NCBI GenBank assembly: GCA_015345905.1
Contig: JADDTR010000003.1
Span: 124,001 to 188,000, forward strand
Length of the DNA: 64,000 bases
Reading direction: 5' to 3'
Source: Aotearoamyces nothofagi
Taxonomy: Eukaryota; Ascomycota; Leotiomycetes; Leotiales; Tympanidaceae
Shown here: positions 33,473-44,432 of the stretch, in pieces
Layout: each line of letters starts with the position of its first letter
Position numbering within the stretch: position 1 is the first letter of the stretch
Program-made: the position numbers and the translations under genes
Notes under the pieces: generated by a model
Told to the model about the DNA's origin: nothing
The model's database searches: none
What the model saw: the letters and a program-made list of their open reading frames with translations, nothing else

Positions 33473-33830
33473 GATTGCGGTGCGAGTGATGTTCGTAGCG
33501 GGGTTTATCGAAGTTTTGACGGGATGACGAAATGATCGTGCGCTCAGAATTGTCGTTGGTGTCTTACTGAGGGCTGTATGTATCTCTAATAGTATACAAA
33601 CAAATTTGTAGGCAAATTTGTACAGTTTGACGATGTTTGCAGCAGCTGTTGTTGAGCTCTCCAAGTCGTATAAACTTTCCCACACTTAATAGATTTCTCG
33701 CGTGAATGTACAAAATGACTCAAGCGATTGTCCCGCTATCACGTGACTTAGACCGACCTGGGCGCGAGTTGTCTGGCTTTTGGCTCCCCCTTCATCTCAT
33801 CCTAGGCATTCCACGGTTTACTTATTAACC
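33473..33830. promoter_or_regulatory. Shared divergent promoter with a TCACGTGA box
   Basis: The 358-bp gap between the eIF2 gamma and CCDC90-like start codons holds the palindrome TCACGTGA at 33739-33746 (in context ATCACGTGAC). This element is frequent in Pezizomycotina promoters and can serve bHLH factors such as Cbf1-type proteins. Binding is inferred. Confidence 0.55.
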
Positions 33831-34686
33831 ATGGCTGCCACTGGACAAATGCTTCCCCGTTTCTTACTCCCTAGGCTCAGCTGGCAAACTGGGACTCCGG
33901 GGCAACATGCTGCCCGTGCAATGACCTCGGTCGCTACAAAGGGATCATATTCTATAAACTCCATAGACCGTCAAAAGTGCTCCAAGTCGTGCAACGGCAT
34001 CGGCCGGGTTGTCACACACCCTCGAGTCCAGTCAAATATTATACAAAGATTACAATGGCAACGAGACTTCCACGCGACCGCAAGGCAGGCGCGAGACCAC
34101 CACTTCGATACGCTCAAGTTTGTTCAGCGACTTAAAGAAGAAGGATTTACGGAAACACAATCAGTTGCCATGATGAAGGTCCTCAGCGATGTTATAGAGG
34201 AGAGGTAATAAGCTGCCCTTCTGTCAAATAATAACGTCATGCTGATTCCCTTTTAGTATTCAGAACCTTACACGTACAATGGTTCTTCGCGAAGATCAAG
34301 CCAAAGCCACATATACTCAGAAAGTCGATTTTGCAAAGCTAAGATCCGAACTCCTGACTGCTGACTCGACCGAGTCTGCTACGACGAGAGCTTCACATGA
34401 GCGACTTACCAACGACCTGGCAAAGTTGAATAGCAAACTTAGAGATGAAGTGAGCAGAACTCAAGCTTCAGTACGGTTAGACCTAAATCTAGAGAAAGGA
34501 AGAATCAGAGAGGAAGCAAATGTTCAGGAGTTGAAGATCAAAGAGACAGAGACTAAAATTGAGCAAGAAGTGGCAGGATTGAGGGAGAAGCTGGAGGGGG
34601 TCAAGTTCCAGACTTTGCAGTGGTTGATGGGAGTTTGCACGGGTACAGCAGCGTTGATACTTGGTGCTTGGAGGTTGTTGATGTAA
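33831..34686 (+). CDS. Mitochondrial coiled-coil protein, CCDC90/Fmp32 (MCUR1-like) family
   Basis: Exons 33831-34204 and 34257-34686 give 267 residues. The N-terminus is basic, rich in Ser and Arg and free of acidic residues, as in a mitochondrial presequence. The family core starts DTLKFVQRLKEEGFTETQSV, continues through a long heptad-rich coiled coil (about 150-238) and ends with one membrane helix (about 243-264, WLMGVCTGTAALILGAWRLL). Relatives (yeast Fmp32, human MCUR1/CCDC90B) sit in the inner mitochondrial membrane and act in cytochrome oxidase assembly or calcium uniporter scaffolding. Which role applies is not visible from sequence. Intron 52 nt. The gene shares a divergent promoter with eIF2 gamma. 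Confidence 0.9.
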
Positions 34687-34855
34687 GGGCGCTTTCTCAA
34701 GTCTCTAATCTTCATGCCGCTTTATTTGCTCTACGGAAGGAAGACGAATTCGTGATAGACTATAAGCATCCCTGTTAAGTCTGCCATGTATCCTTCGTTT
34801 CCATTGTCACGATCATGGATCCTTCCTGAATCTTGATGGAACAAACTTCCGCACT

Positions 34856-35612
34856 TTAAAGGAAGATACTTAGACCACTGAATGGATCACCCACTGCAAG
34901 AAGACAAGGAAGAGTAGCGCCATAAGCATCAACTAACGAAATTTCCCTGAGCATTTCCGTTGTTGCAGAGAGCAGGTCAGTCGCGAAGGCGCCATCATTA
35001 TCAACCTGAGGCTGGAATTTGAACGTGAATTGCTTTTCTCTGTCTTGCCGGACTTCTCCCAGCATGTTGAAGTATTCAACAGCTGCAGCTTGGGCAAAAA
35101 GCTTGCGCGTGGCATGTCTACGGGGTAATGCAGAGGCTGCTTCGATATGGCTTCCAAGGAGGCCTTGCTGACCGCTCTGGAGGAGGCCTTTCATGATTTC
35201 GCCCACAGCGACTTCGATATCCGCAACAAGTAGCCTATCAGCAAGCTTGATAACAGCAAGATACTGAGTGATTTTGCTGGATGGGGTCTGATCTGCATGA
35301 TTTGGTAGGACGACTGTGCCAGTGTACATCCACTGAAGGAGAAGCTCAAAGCTAGTAGTCTCGACGGTGTCAAGGTGCATAGTTTGGTCCGTTGTCTCCT
35401 TGAATCCTCCTGTGAGAGCCTTTCTGAAATATTGCGAATAATGGCATAGGAGGCTTCTAGGTATTGTGATCTTCTTCTTTTCGTAGCCGACATAGATCCT
35501 AGCTTGGGGTCCACCTAAGAGGCCGATTATGCTATACATATAGTCAGTAAGGTATATATTTCGTAGAGGCAAGGACGTACTCCACGAACTGCGGTGCAGG
35601 AGTATCCTTCAT
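34856..35612 (-). CDS. BTB/POZ domain protein
   Basis: Exons 35581-35612 and 34856-35531 join across a 49-nt intron into 235 residues beginning MKDTPAPQFVD. The BTB fold spans roughly residues 10-120: IYVGYEKKKITIPRSLLCHYSQYFRKAL is the usual beta strand, core helix and 'FRKAL' signature, and FELLLQWMYTG closes the domain. The rest is helical and shows no kelch, MATH or zinc-finger module. Fungal stand-alone BTB proteins often act as dimerisation or Cul3 adaptor modules, but no partner can be inferred. The short first exon was chosen because it gives the correct phase and a natural ATG; the longer frame upstream (to 35835) is in a different phase. Confidence 0.8.
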
Positions 35613-36119
35613 TGATCTTACTCCAGCCATCGTGTAGGCCTGTAGCGACTGCAGTATCGATGGCCGAGATAACTCGCTGTAGCAGTGGTGGAGGAGGAAC
35701 AGAGGTGGAAGTGAAGACTGGAGCTCCGCGGCTCAAACTCAAGGCGAGTGAGAAGCTAGTATAGCCTTTATCCCTGTACATGTCAGTCGCTGGGTTTTGA
35801 TACTGTTGTCGATATGTGTGGAGATCACCTTGCATTCACTCATAGATATGGTATGCGCTCTGATTAGTGCTCTGCCTGGTTTCTCAAAGTCACTTTATTC
35901 ATTATTAACAGACTCCCTACAAGCTTTTGCAACGAATAGAGGCTTGAAAATTGCTTTGTTTGTCAAATGCAGACCTTGAAGAGAAAGGTCATGAGTAACC
36001 TGTTCCTGTAGTTATTAGATCACACATGATTGGCGTTTTGGTGACTGCGTCATCATGGGCGAACAAAGGTTAATGTTGTTTAATAGCCTGGGCTACCGTT
36101 TGAGAATATCACTTTATCT
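35613..36119. other. Intergenic, BTB gene promoter and monooxygenase 3' flank
   Basis: AT-rich, no supported exon. Confidence 0.45.
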
Positions 36120-37969
36120 TTAAGGTCTAACAACTAAGAAACTTGTGAAGTAACTCTCTAGCTCTTCTGCCCCTTTTCCTCTCAAGGCAACTTCCGTTCC
36201 AATCCACCCATCGGGTCTCAATACAACAATTGCACCCTTTTGGACATCAACTCCATATCTCACATGTGCTGTCTGTTTCTGATCATAAAATATCTTACCA
36301 AAAGGTGTCATGCCAAGTAGCTCAAAGGCTGAAGGTCCCGACTTTGCTGCTATAGTAAGCCACGATATTGGCAATCCGCTGGTAGCATCAAGTACTCTTG
36401 AACTCTCTAACGTCTCTGAGAATGCAGAAAGAGATGATGAAGTATACTCCGGCTCTCCTGCAAACACAACGACATAGAAGCGAGCTTCGTTCGGGGTTTC
36501 TTTATGCAGCCGAGTCGCCTCAAAGGTCCCCGGCTTCTGAAGCCGAACGTCTGGACCCCGCTGACCAGGCCCCGGTGCTTCGGCAGTCACGGGGAAGAAG
36601 GTTCCTTTCACGTTGAGAACATTGTATCCAAACGCAATACTCAGACCAGAAGTAAACGTAGAAGCCTCTTCCATCAAATGACCCAGGATTTCATTCGGGT
36701 CAGCATTTGGATCGCCCTTCCAGCCAATAGGCAATTGCATCGTCATTAATCTAGAGATTTCTTTATCGTAGTTTATAAGCTTTTGTACGTTCGGCAGCCG
36801 CTCGTCCTCATAAGTATCAAGGAGAGAAGGACGAGCCAACCCGCGGAGGACTAGAGATAGCTTCCAGCCTAAATTGACGCTGTCACTAGACGTTACATTA
36901 GTAAACATTATACGACAAGATAGTGCTGATACTAACTGTAGACCTGTATTTAAGCCCTGTGCTGCTCCAGAAGAGTGAGTGTGGCATGCATCCCCGACAA
37001 GGAGAACTGCATCTTGCGTGAAAAACTGTCTTGCAATCCGCTGCCCAACAGAATATACTGTATACCAGTCTACCTGCTTGAACTTCAGGCTATGGGGTTT
37101 TACCGACGCTATAGCCTCAGCTACCGCCGCCTCTACGTTAAATTCACTATACCCCTTTTGTCGTTCAGCTGTGAAAGCAAACCCAACACGTGTTCCACCG
37201 TGATCTAGGGGAGCCCAGAGGACATTACCATGTGTAGGGCTCTCAATGGCTCCATACACTCGAGATTTTGGCATATCTGTCTCAATAACCCCATCAATTC
37301 GCACCCACTTATCCTCAGAAGTATTTCCATCGAATGGGATTTCTAGCGTTCGACGAACAAAGCTCCTGCCCCCATCAGCTCCGACTAGATAGCGGCATCT
37401 AATTGCTTCGGTCTTTCCTGACGGCCCGTCAAGTACGGTGGCTCGGACACGATAACCATCTGAAGACGATGGATTGATTTCAATGTTCATGAGCTCCACG
37501 GGTACGTCGAGTGTAACACCCTCTTCACGAAGATGTTTCCGATATATTTCTTCTTGATATTTCTGTCGTAGCACTAAAGCAAACGACCAGCTGCTATCAG
37601 TCATATTCTCCATAAAATACCACCCGCGACCCTGGACTTCTTTGCCATCAGGGTCATAGCTCACAGTGCTTCGACATGCAAAACATTCTTGTGCGAGGTC
37701 GTCAGCCAAACCAAGTTGATCCAACATCTCCATAGAGCGAGGGTAGAGGGTTATAGCACGTCCATACTCGTCCTGCGCAGACTTAAGGTGCTTTTCGATA
37801 ATCGAGACAGAAAGACCACCAAATCTGGCCAGTTGATAGGCAGTTACAAGCCCTAGGAGAGAGCATTAGTGGTGCAATCGGAAGGAAGAGCGGTTGTAGA
37901 TATACCAACAGGACCCCCGCCAACGACTAGGACGTCTACATTTCGGACCTTCTCCTCTATACTGGCCAT
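36120..37969 (-). CDS. FAD-dependent aromatic-type monooxygenase (phenol hydroxylase-like)
   Basis: Exons 37906-37969, 36937-37852 and 36120-36885 give 581 residues. The protein belongs to the PHBH/phenol 2-monooxygenase group: dinucleotide fold VLVVGGGPVG (13-22), the DG motif GADGGRSFVRR, and the GD motif GDACHTHSSGAAQGLNTG that binds FAD ribityl. After the catalytic part comes a thioredoxin-like C-terminal domain (about 420-581), typical of phenol hydroxylase relatives. Such enzymes hydroxylate electron-rich rings with NAD(P)H and O2. No presequence is seen, so it is probably cytosolic. It is first in a run of catabolic-looking genes. Oddity: intron 2 (36886-36936) is 51 nt long, contains no stop, and would be read through in frame if retained. 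The spliced form restores the family motif ending in HDSVNLGWKL. Confidence 0.9.
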
Positions 37970-38531
37970 GATAGTTCAGACTTTCGTGATCAATATTATA
38001 ACATAACCATGCAGGTGAAGCAAATGTAAAAAATAGAACAGGATACAGGTAGAAGAAGTTGAGTAAGAGGCCGATCATCGAAAGGTTCAAAGATATACTG
38101 CTTATCTTTGGATTTTAAAGGAAGATACATAAGGAGATATTGGGGGCCCCTACTGGCCTTTGACTTGGGAAATCCGATGGCGAGGGCCGAAGGCAATTGA
38201 TTGGAACCACAATAAAGTAAGGAAGGTAGTTTAGTCGTTGGGGCAAGAGTGGGAGGCTTGTGGGAAATCCTTATCGGATACGTATCTCATCGCCCGCTGC
38301 ATCGCCGTCTAAAAAGAAAGACGAATCGTATTGTCTCTGATGTAAAGTAAAATCGAAACGTTTTAGAAATGCGAATTTTATGCTTGGTGTATCAATTTGT
38401 AGTCGTTACGACGAATATACAGTTATATCCTTGTAGCGAATTTATATCTGTATATAAGCGTGCTATGTCTCAATATAGTATAGGCGTTAGGTGCCAGCAG
38501 GGTCCTCTATAAAGTGGTGCATCTAGAAGAT
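37970..38531. other. Monooxygenase promoter and hydantoinase 3' flank
   Basis: AT-rich spacer with two CTTATC (GATAAG) sites listed separately. No exon seen. Confidence 0.5.
38101..38275. promoter_or_regulatory. Two GATAAG sites upstream of the FAD monooxygenase
   Basis: CTTATCT at 38101-38107 and CTTATCG at 38270-38276, both reading as HGATAR (AreA/Nit2-type) sites on the gene's strand, 130 and 300 bp from its start codon. Confidence 0.4.
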
Positions 38532-40197
38532 CTAGAAGTCTTCAACACTCCACTCCCCTATATTCATTGCCCCGGCCAGAGAACTGTCGCCCCTTCTCAA
38601 AAACTTTCCATATCCTTTCGCTCCAAGTAGGCCTCCATTCTCACGATCCCAGACGACTTCTCCTCGCAGAATAGTATATCTCGGCCATTGCCTCAGAGCC
38701 CGTCCCTCATATGGCGTGTGGTCCACGTCGTGGTGCAACATCTCGTTCTTCAACGCGAAACTCTCAAGTCCATTTTCCGGGTACCAGATAACCAGATCTG
38801 CATCACTCTCGCCAGGTACAAGCGCGCCTTTCTGGGGGTACAGCCCGTAGAGTCTCGCTACGTTGGCTGAGGTAACCTCAACGAACTTCTGCAGTGGCAA
38901 CCGTCCGGCACTGAGGGTAAGAGCTAGCCTTGTCTCAACGCCTGGACATCCGTTTGGGATGTACTTGAAGTGCCCGTTTGGAAACTCGTCATTAATGACG
39001 GATTTCTTCCCAACTTGTGCATCATCATACAGGAATGGGCAATGATCTGAACTTAAGATTGTGAATGTCCCATTTTCCAAGCCTTGCCAGATGCCTTCGT
39101 GGTCCTGCTCTCCTTCCCGTGGAGGTGGACTACATACACATTTGGCACCCTCAAAGCCAGGCTTGTCGAGATCTTTTCTAGTCAAAAACAGATATTGAGG
39201 ACATGTCTCTGCATACACCGGAAGTTTTTTGGCTTGTGCCTCTCGGATATGTGCAGCAGCAGCAGGAGATGAAACATGCACTATCAGAATCGGTGTATCG
39301 ATCAAAGATGATAAACTGATAGCTCGGTATGTTGCCTCAATTTCAGCAACTGGCGGGTGGCTCGTGGCGTGATACTTGGGATCAAAGAGCTTCTTTTCTT
39401 CAAGCTTCTTTGTCATCCAGTCAATAACAGCGCCATTCTCTGCATGGATCATGGTTGTGATCTTATGTTTTCGGGCCTCAAGAAGCACGTCAAGTATCTC
39501 ATCATCGTGGAGCTGTAGGGCAGCGTAGGTCATGTATATCTTGAGAGAGGAAATCCCGGCTCTCCGAAGAGCTGGGAACTCTGAGATTGCCTGGGGCCCG
39601 GCATTGGAACAGATAAGGTGGAAAGAATAGTCACTGTAGCAGTTGTTTGCTGCCCGGAGATGGGTGGTTTCAAGAGCAGCTAGTAGGGAAGGCTCCGATT
39701 TCCTTTGAGGTGCAAATGTGATGACAGTGGTCGTACCTCCAGCAATGGCAGAACGAGTACCTTAATAGTGTCAGTAATTGAAGGCAATTACAATTATCAT
39801 GTTATATTTGTTTGTTTAGAACTACACAGAACGTACCAGACTCGTAATCATCTGCACTCTTCCCTTTTCCGAACAGTGCTGGCTCCTACACATTGTTAAT
39901 ATTCCTTCTCAAACCCCAGAAAGTAAGAAACCTACTGCAAGATGCACATGGGCATCAACTCCGCCAGGCTTTCTTTCCCCGTTAGTATCAATATATCGCT
40001 TTGTATTTCCGTGCTTCTCAACTCACCATCACATATCCTCCTTTAGCATCAATTGTCTTCTTGGCGGTTTTATCTGTCAGAGAACCGCGGAGGCAGACCT
40101 GGGCTATTTTCTCATCCTTGATAGCGATATCATAGTTGCCCGTCTCAGTATCCGTCACCACAACCCCATTGATGATAATAAGGTCATAGTCTGCCAT
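38532..40197 (-). CDS. Dihydropyrimidinase / hydantoinase
   Basis: Exons 40027-40197, 39936-39968, 39837-39885 and 38532-39760 give 493 residues. The enzyme hydrolyses the cyclic ureide ring of dihydropyrimidines or hydantoins. Metal ligands of the amidohydrolase barrel are all visible: DAHVH (His64, His66), the carboxylated lysine in SSLKIYMTY (Lys158), His190 in MIHAENG, His246 in IVHVSSP and Asp323 in SSDHCPF. HAENG and the C-terminal GEVVW block separate it from allantoinase and dihydroorotase. It resembles yeast PYD2 (Lachancea kluyveri). Exon 2 is 33 nt and carries the HVH motif. It starts 444 bp from the divergently transcribed amidohydrolase, the next enzyme of the same route. Natural substrate (dihydrouracil, dihydrothymine, or another hydantoin-like ring) is not decided by sequence. 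Confidence 0.93.
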
Positions 40198-40641
40198 AAT
40201 GAGAATTTGAGGCCACTGTATAGATGCTGAACGATAATCAAAAGAACAAGAGAAGAGAACCTCGTATTCAACACCTTCGAATACTAAAGATCTACAATAT
40301 GGTAATCATTCCCGTCTCCATCAACGGCCAATGCTTACCCCATCCTGCCGTGCCTGCCCACCCACCCACCTATGGCGTCTTCCTTATCGCAACTCCTTAT
40401 CTGTGCCTGGCCGTCGGCATGGTCGTCGGCATGGGTCGTCACAATACATGTATTTCTAAGAAATATAGAAGCCATTCAGCAAGGTCATATGCATTAGGAA
40501 ATTACCACGGTTATTGATATGCCTTCCCTATTTTAATCCACATTGGTTAAGTATCCTTTTTCTGATATGCCTCCGATTATGACATCTTCAAGACCTTAAC
40601 TTCGGTTGGCCTCCTCTTGTATACCGATTTAGTTTCATAAA
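40198..40641. promoter_or_regulatory. Divergent promoter of the hydantoinase and amidohydrolase genes with three GATA sites
   Basis: HGATAR sites occur at 40232-40237 (CGATAA, plus), 40383-40389 (CTTATCG) and 40396-40402 (CTTATCT). The two GATAAG cores lie within 20 bp of each other, an arrangement favoured by AreA/Nit2-type nitrogen regulators. A repeated GTCGGCATG unit (about 40413-40434) follows. Sites are seen; regulation by nitrogen is inferred. Confidence 0.5.
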
Positions 40642-42001
40642 ATGGCACCGACTACACTCCAAATCAACAGTGGACGCCTCAACAATACCCTTCATGCCAC
40701 TTGCTCTAGTCATGGTGCAATACCAAACTCTACAGGCATGCGACGTCTGGCACTCAGTCAAGAAGATAAAGGCGCCCGCGACTACCTGGTATCCCAATGC
40801 AAGCTACTGGGCTGCGAGGTAAAGGTCGACGAGATGGGTAACATATTTGCAATTCGAGGAGGAACTTCAAAGAAGAGGAACCCGATTGCAATGGGTAGCC
40901 ATCTTGATAGCCAGCCTGCCGGTAATTAAGCTCTATGTCCTTTGGCCGAGGCCATTATTCAAATCTTACTGATATTTCAAAGGCGGTAGATACGACGGGA
41001 TCCTGGGCGTCCACTCTGCTTTAGAAGTTTTAAGAGTTCTTCATGAGAATAGCGTTGAGACTCATTGCCCAATTGCCCTCGTTGATTGGACTAATGAAGA
41101 AGGGGCTCGTTTTCCAGGTGCCATGATGTCATCTGGCGTGTGGTCAACAAAGTCATCAACCAACCTCGAAGCATGCTACCGGATAACTGATACGGAAGGA
41201 ATTAGCTTGCACTCCGCACTCCAAAAGATTGGTTATCTAGGCAAGACACCTTGTGACTATCGAGTGAATGAATTAGAGTGTCATTTCGAGTTACACATCG
41301 AGCAAGGTCCAAAGCTCGAAGCCGCCGGTAGGAAGGTTGGAGTTGTAACAGCTGTTCAAGGCATGAAATGGTTTGAGGTTAGAGTAAGTGGTGTGGAGGG
41401 GCATTCAGGGACGACTCCTATGGACAAGCGGTCTGATGCTCTCATCACAGCCTCAAGGCTCATTACCAGTGTAAGAGACACGGCTTACAGCACAGAATTA
41501 GGGGTAGCAACGGTGGGCGTCATACGTAATGACACTCAAAGTCAGGCGACCATACCAAGCGGAGTCGGATTCATCATTGATGTCCGGTGTTCTACAGATC
41601 AAATGGTCGATGATCTATGCATGGCGATTTTCAAGAAATTTGACAGCATCGTTGCTTCCGAGGAGAATGAGACGACTTACGAAGTCGTCCGAACATGGGG
41701 GCTCCCGGAATCAATCTTTAGTCCAAGATGTATCGATGCAGTGCGAGGTGCTGCAAGAGATGCGCTGGGTACAGATGATCTGATCATGGACATGAAATCG
41801 GGCGCGGGACATGATTCAGCATGGACAAGTAAGGTGGTGAATACAAGTATGATATTTGTCCCTAGCAAAGATGGAACTAGCCATAACCCGAAGGAGTATA
41901 CGAGTCCCGAGGACTGTGCACTGGGTGCCCAGGTTTTATTAGGAGCAGTGCTGAGCTATGACGAGCGGATTTGTTCCGAAGACGTTATGTATAAAGAATA
42001 A
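40642..42001 (+). CDS. Beta-ureidopropionase / N-carbamoyl-L-amino-acid amidohydrolase (M20 fold)
   Basis: Exons 40642-40921 and 40983-42001 (61-nt intron) give 432 residues. Enzymes of this group remove the carbamoyl group from N-carbamoyl-beta-alanine or related ureido acids, releasing CO2 and ammonia. The dinuclear metal site is complete: His87 and Asp89 (GSHLDSQ), Asp98 (GGRYDG), the Glu pair in WTNEEG, the His in ELHIEQG, and the C-terminal His in GTSHNPKEYT. The lid-domain motif GVEGHSGTTPMDKR is present. The yeast counterpart is PYD3 of Lachancea kluyveri; bacterial relatives include allantoate amidohydrolase and L-carbamoylase. Head-to-head pairing with the hydantoinase argues that it acts on that enzyme's product. 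Confidence 0.93.
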
Positions 42002-42082
42002 TTTTTGCTCGCAGCCATAATATTAAAATATGTTTAAGTCTAGAATGCAAGTCTTAGATGAAACCTACAATAAAATAAATGC

Positions 42083-43604
42083 CTATAAGTGCGCTTTCAC
42101 CCATAATCCGAGCTTATCTAGGCCTGCATAACCATCATAGATATCTCTCTCCACAGCTCTTGAATTGATATACTTTGGTCCCAACTCACTCACCTTCTCC
42201 ACGCCGAGAAGGCGCATACACGTTTCAATCTCCGCCTTCAGGATCTCAAAAGTCCTATGAACTCCCTCTGGGCCGCCAGCACCTAGGCCAAACAGCGCAG
42301 CTCTCCCAACACCCACGGCCTTAGCTCCCAAGCACAATGCTTTCACAACATCAGTCCCTCTCTTAATTCCACCGTCGACCCAGACTTCAATCCGTCCAAA
42401 GACTTCCGGGCAATATTTGCGGATCTCCAGCAATGTGTGCACTGCCGGTGGAGCCGTATCCAAGGCTCTTCCGCCGTGATTACTTAGGATGATAGCTTTC
42501 ACCTGAGATGAATATTGACTGGCCAAATACGCGTCTTCATGAGTTTGAACACCTTTCAGAACGATTGGGAGAGTGGTGTGTTTCTTTAGCCATGATAAGG
42601 TAGTAGTCCAGGTCAGGTCTGCAGCAGTGCCCATGAAGAGTGATCTTCCAACTCCACCGGGTATAGGTGTGTCATTGGCTACTTTTGCACCTGAAGGGAC
42701 GGAGAGCTTGGCAACAACGTTGGCCGCCCTTTCATCAATCTCTCGCTTTCCTGGGACCGGGGCATCAAGTGTCAACACAATGAATTTGATTTGAGGTAGC
42801 GCGTTTACGCGTCGGATCATAGCCTCGCTTTTTGCTCGTTGGTCCTGGACGTATAGTTGCCAGCCGAAGATCTGGCCGGGAACAGATCCTTCGACAATTT
42901 GTTCAGGAGTCTGAGAAGCGCTATTTGATATGATTTGCAAAGCCCCGAAAGATGATATGCCTTGGGCAATACCGTGCTCTCCAGCTGGGTGACAGAGGCG
43001 GGCTTGTGCTGCTGGGGAAACGTACAAAGGCAAGCCAACTTCGTGGCCTAATAAAGTAGTGGATGTATCACATTTAGTACAATCGACAAATATTCGTGGT
43101 CGGAGGAGAATCTGGCGGTACACGGTGTTGTTGAATACTTTAGAGAATAAGTCGTCGCTGCCGGAAAAATAGTATGCCCAAGCCTTCTTAGATATCTTCT
43201 TCGTAGCAGCCTCTTCTATTTCATCGAGATTTAAAAGGTGCTCTAGGATGACGGGGGCATCTGCTTCTTCCGCAGGCTTGCTCTCGGCGGCAGCTGGTGA
43301 TGGGACGGTTGAAGTGTCGAGCTTTCCGAGCTTCGCGGATGGAGGAAGGCTTGCTTCGAGTGTACCCGGAGGATGGACGGGATCGAAATCTTCAGTTGCA
43401 TCGCCGCCGGCAAGCTGCAGTATGATCTTCTGCCCTCCTGGGTGCGACGGTAGGAATTCGGTGACATCGTAGACGTCGCCGTACAAGGCGACCCAACAGC
43501 TCTCCGGGGAAGTATGCTTTGCCACTATTCCCGATTATAAGTACAGTACACGTTCAAAGCAGCCGGAATCACTTACCCTCGGCGGCATCAAATGCCTTGG
43601 TCAT
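42083..43604 (-). CDS. Flavocytochrome b2-type FMN-dependent alpha-hydroxy acid dehydrogenase
   Basis: Exons 43577-43604 and 42083-43524 give 489 residues. A cytochrome b5 domain (about 10-85, heme ligands His37 in HPGG and His60 in DPVHPPG) precedes an FMN-dependent alpha-hydroxy acid dehydrogenase barrel with FGWQLYVQ, the catalytic His359 in [21 protein letters not shown] and GVGRAALFG. Yeast flavocytochrome b2 oxidises L-lactate and passes electrons to cytochrome c in the intermembrane space. This protein has no obvious presequence, so a cytosolic site and another 2-hydroxy acid (glycolate, mandelate, a ureido-hydroxy acid) are possible. The 28-nt first exon ends GAG G and is joined by a 52-nt intron. 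It is the tail-to-tail neighbour of the amidohydrolase (81 bp apart) and head-to-head with the flavin monooxygenase. Confidence 0.93.
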
Positions 43605-44432
43605 CGTGAGCGTAGAAGATGCGAAAGTTGTGGGGATCTATGGAATATCTCGCGGGTTACGTTGGGGATATATTTAGTTATCTGGCCCCTCCGATGTACG
43701 CTCCGTCGAGCATACCCAATGCAAGACGGCAAGGTTGGATTGGAGACAGTCATGTTACGCGGGGATCGCATCGGGTTAAAAGGTGCCGGCCGCTCGCCGA
43801 TGCTTTGAACTGCTTGATTATTACTGGTCGGCCACCAAATGGGCGATGTCGCACCGTCCGTACCGTCCGTTCCGTCGCTAGCAGTGGCACTCGGGTGCTG
43901 AGGTGCGGTGCGGTGCGGTGCGGTGCTGTGCTGTGCTGTGCTGTGCTGTAAGAAGGCATTTCCCCAGGCTTCAGAGCATCCTAGATCTTATCAAAGTCTA
44001 CAGTACTCTGCCTGCTATTACCACCTGGGCGATCTTATCAGACTTTTTGATGCTTCGGCCTTCGGTGCTGATTTGAGCCTTCTCTACAGAACATCTCACT
44101 TACCGCCAGAATAACAACGGGCCGAGGCCGTTCATAGCCTCGTCGCCTTATTGAGGCGTCGGCCTCCTCTCTCACTCCCGCCAAATCTTATCTTTTAGCA
44201 TGCCGGCATATGAACACCACTCCTGGCAGCGATTGCGCCATATCACCTGTGGATCTATTTTCTTCAGTGCCGACCAAGATGTATCGCCTTTGCTCGTATC
44301 ATCGCCCGCCATTCAGAGATTGCGATATTAGTCGTTATGCAGGCAAGGCTCTTTCCAAAAAGAACTCTATAAACTAGTTTGCCAGAAAACTTGACGGATT
44401 TCCTCTTACAGCCAAAAGTTCAAGTTCCATAT
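43605..44432. promoter_or_regulatory. Divergent promoter of the b2-type dehydrogenase and FMO genes, three GATAAG sites
   Basis: CTTATC occurs at 43987-43992, 44034-44039 and 44187-44192, each with a flanking base that fits HGATAR on the opposite strand. A pentamer array lies at 43901-43949 and an imperfect inverted repeat of GAGGCCG/CGGCCTC halves at about 44110-44170. Confidence 0.45.
43901..43949. repeat. Pentamer array GGTGC switching to TGTGC
   Basis: Five GTGCG-type pentamers are followed directly by five GTGCT-type pentamers, so the array changes sequence once without losing its 5-bp register. Confidence 0.9.

Noticed and set aside
33473-33685. 71-residue N-terminal extension of eIF2 gamma
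   Set aside because: Open by chance; family N-termini start at the MAANGD-type position and the upstream part lacks family similarity.
35527-35835. 102-residue minus-strand ORF upstream of the BTB exon as an N-terminal extension
   Set aside because: Wrong phase for the BTB exon; the short exon 35581-35612 joins in phase with a natural ATG.
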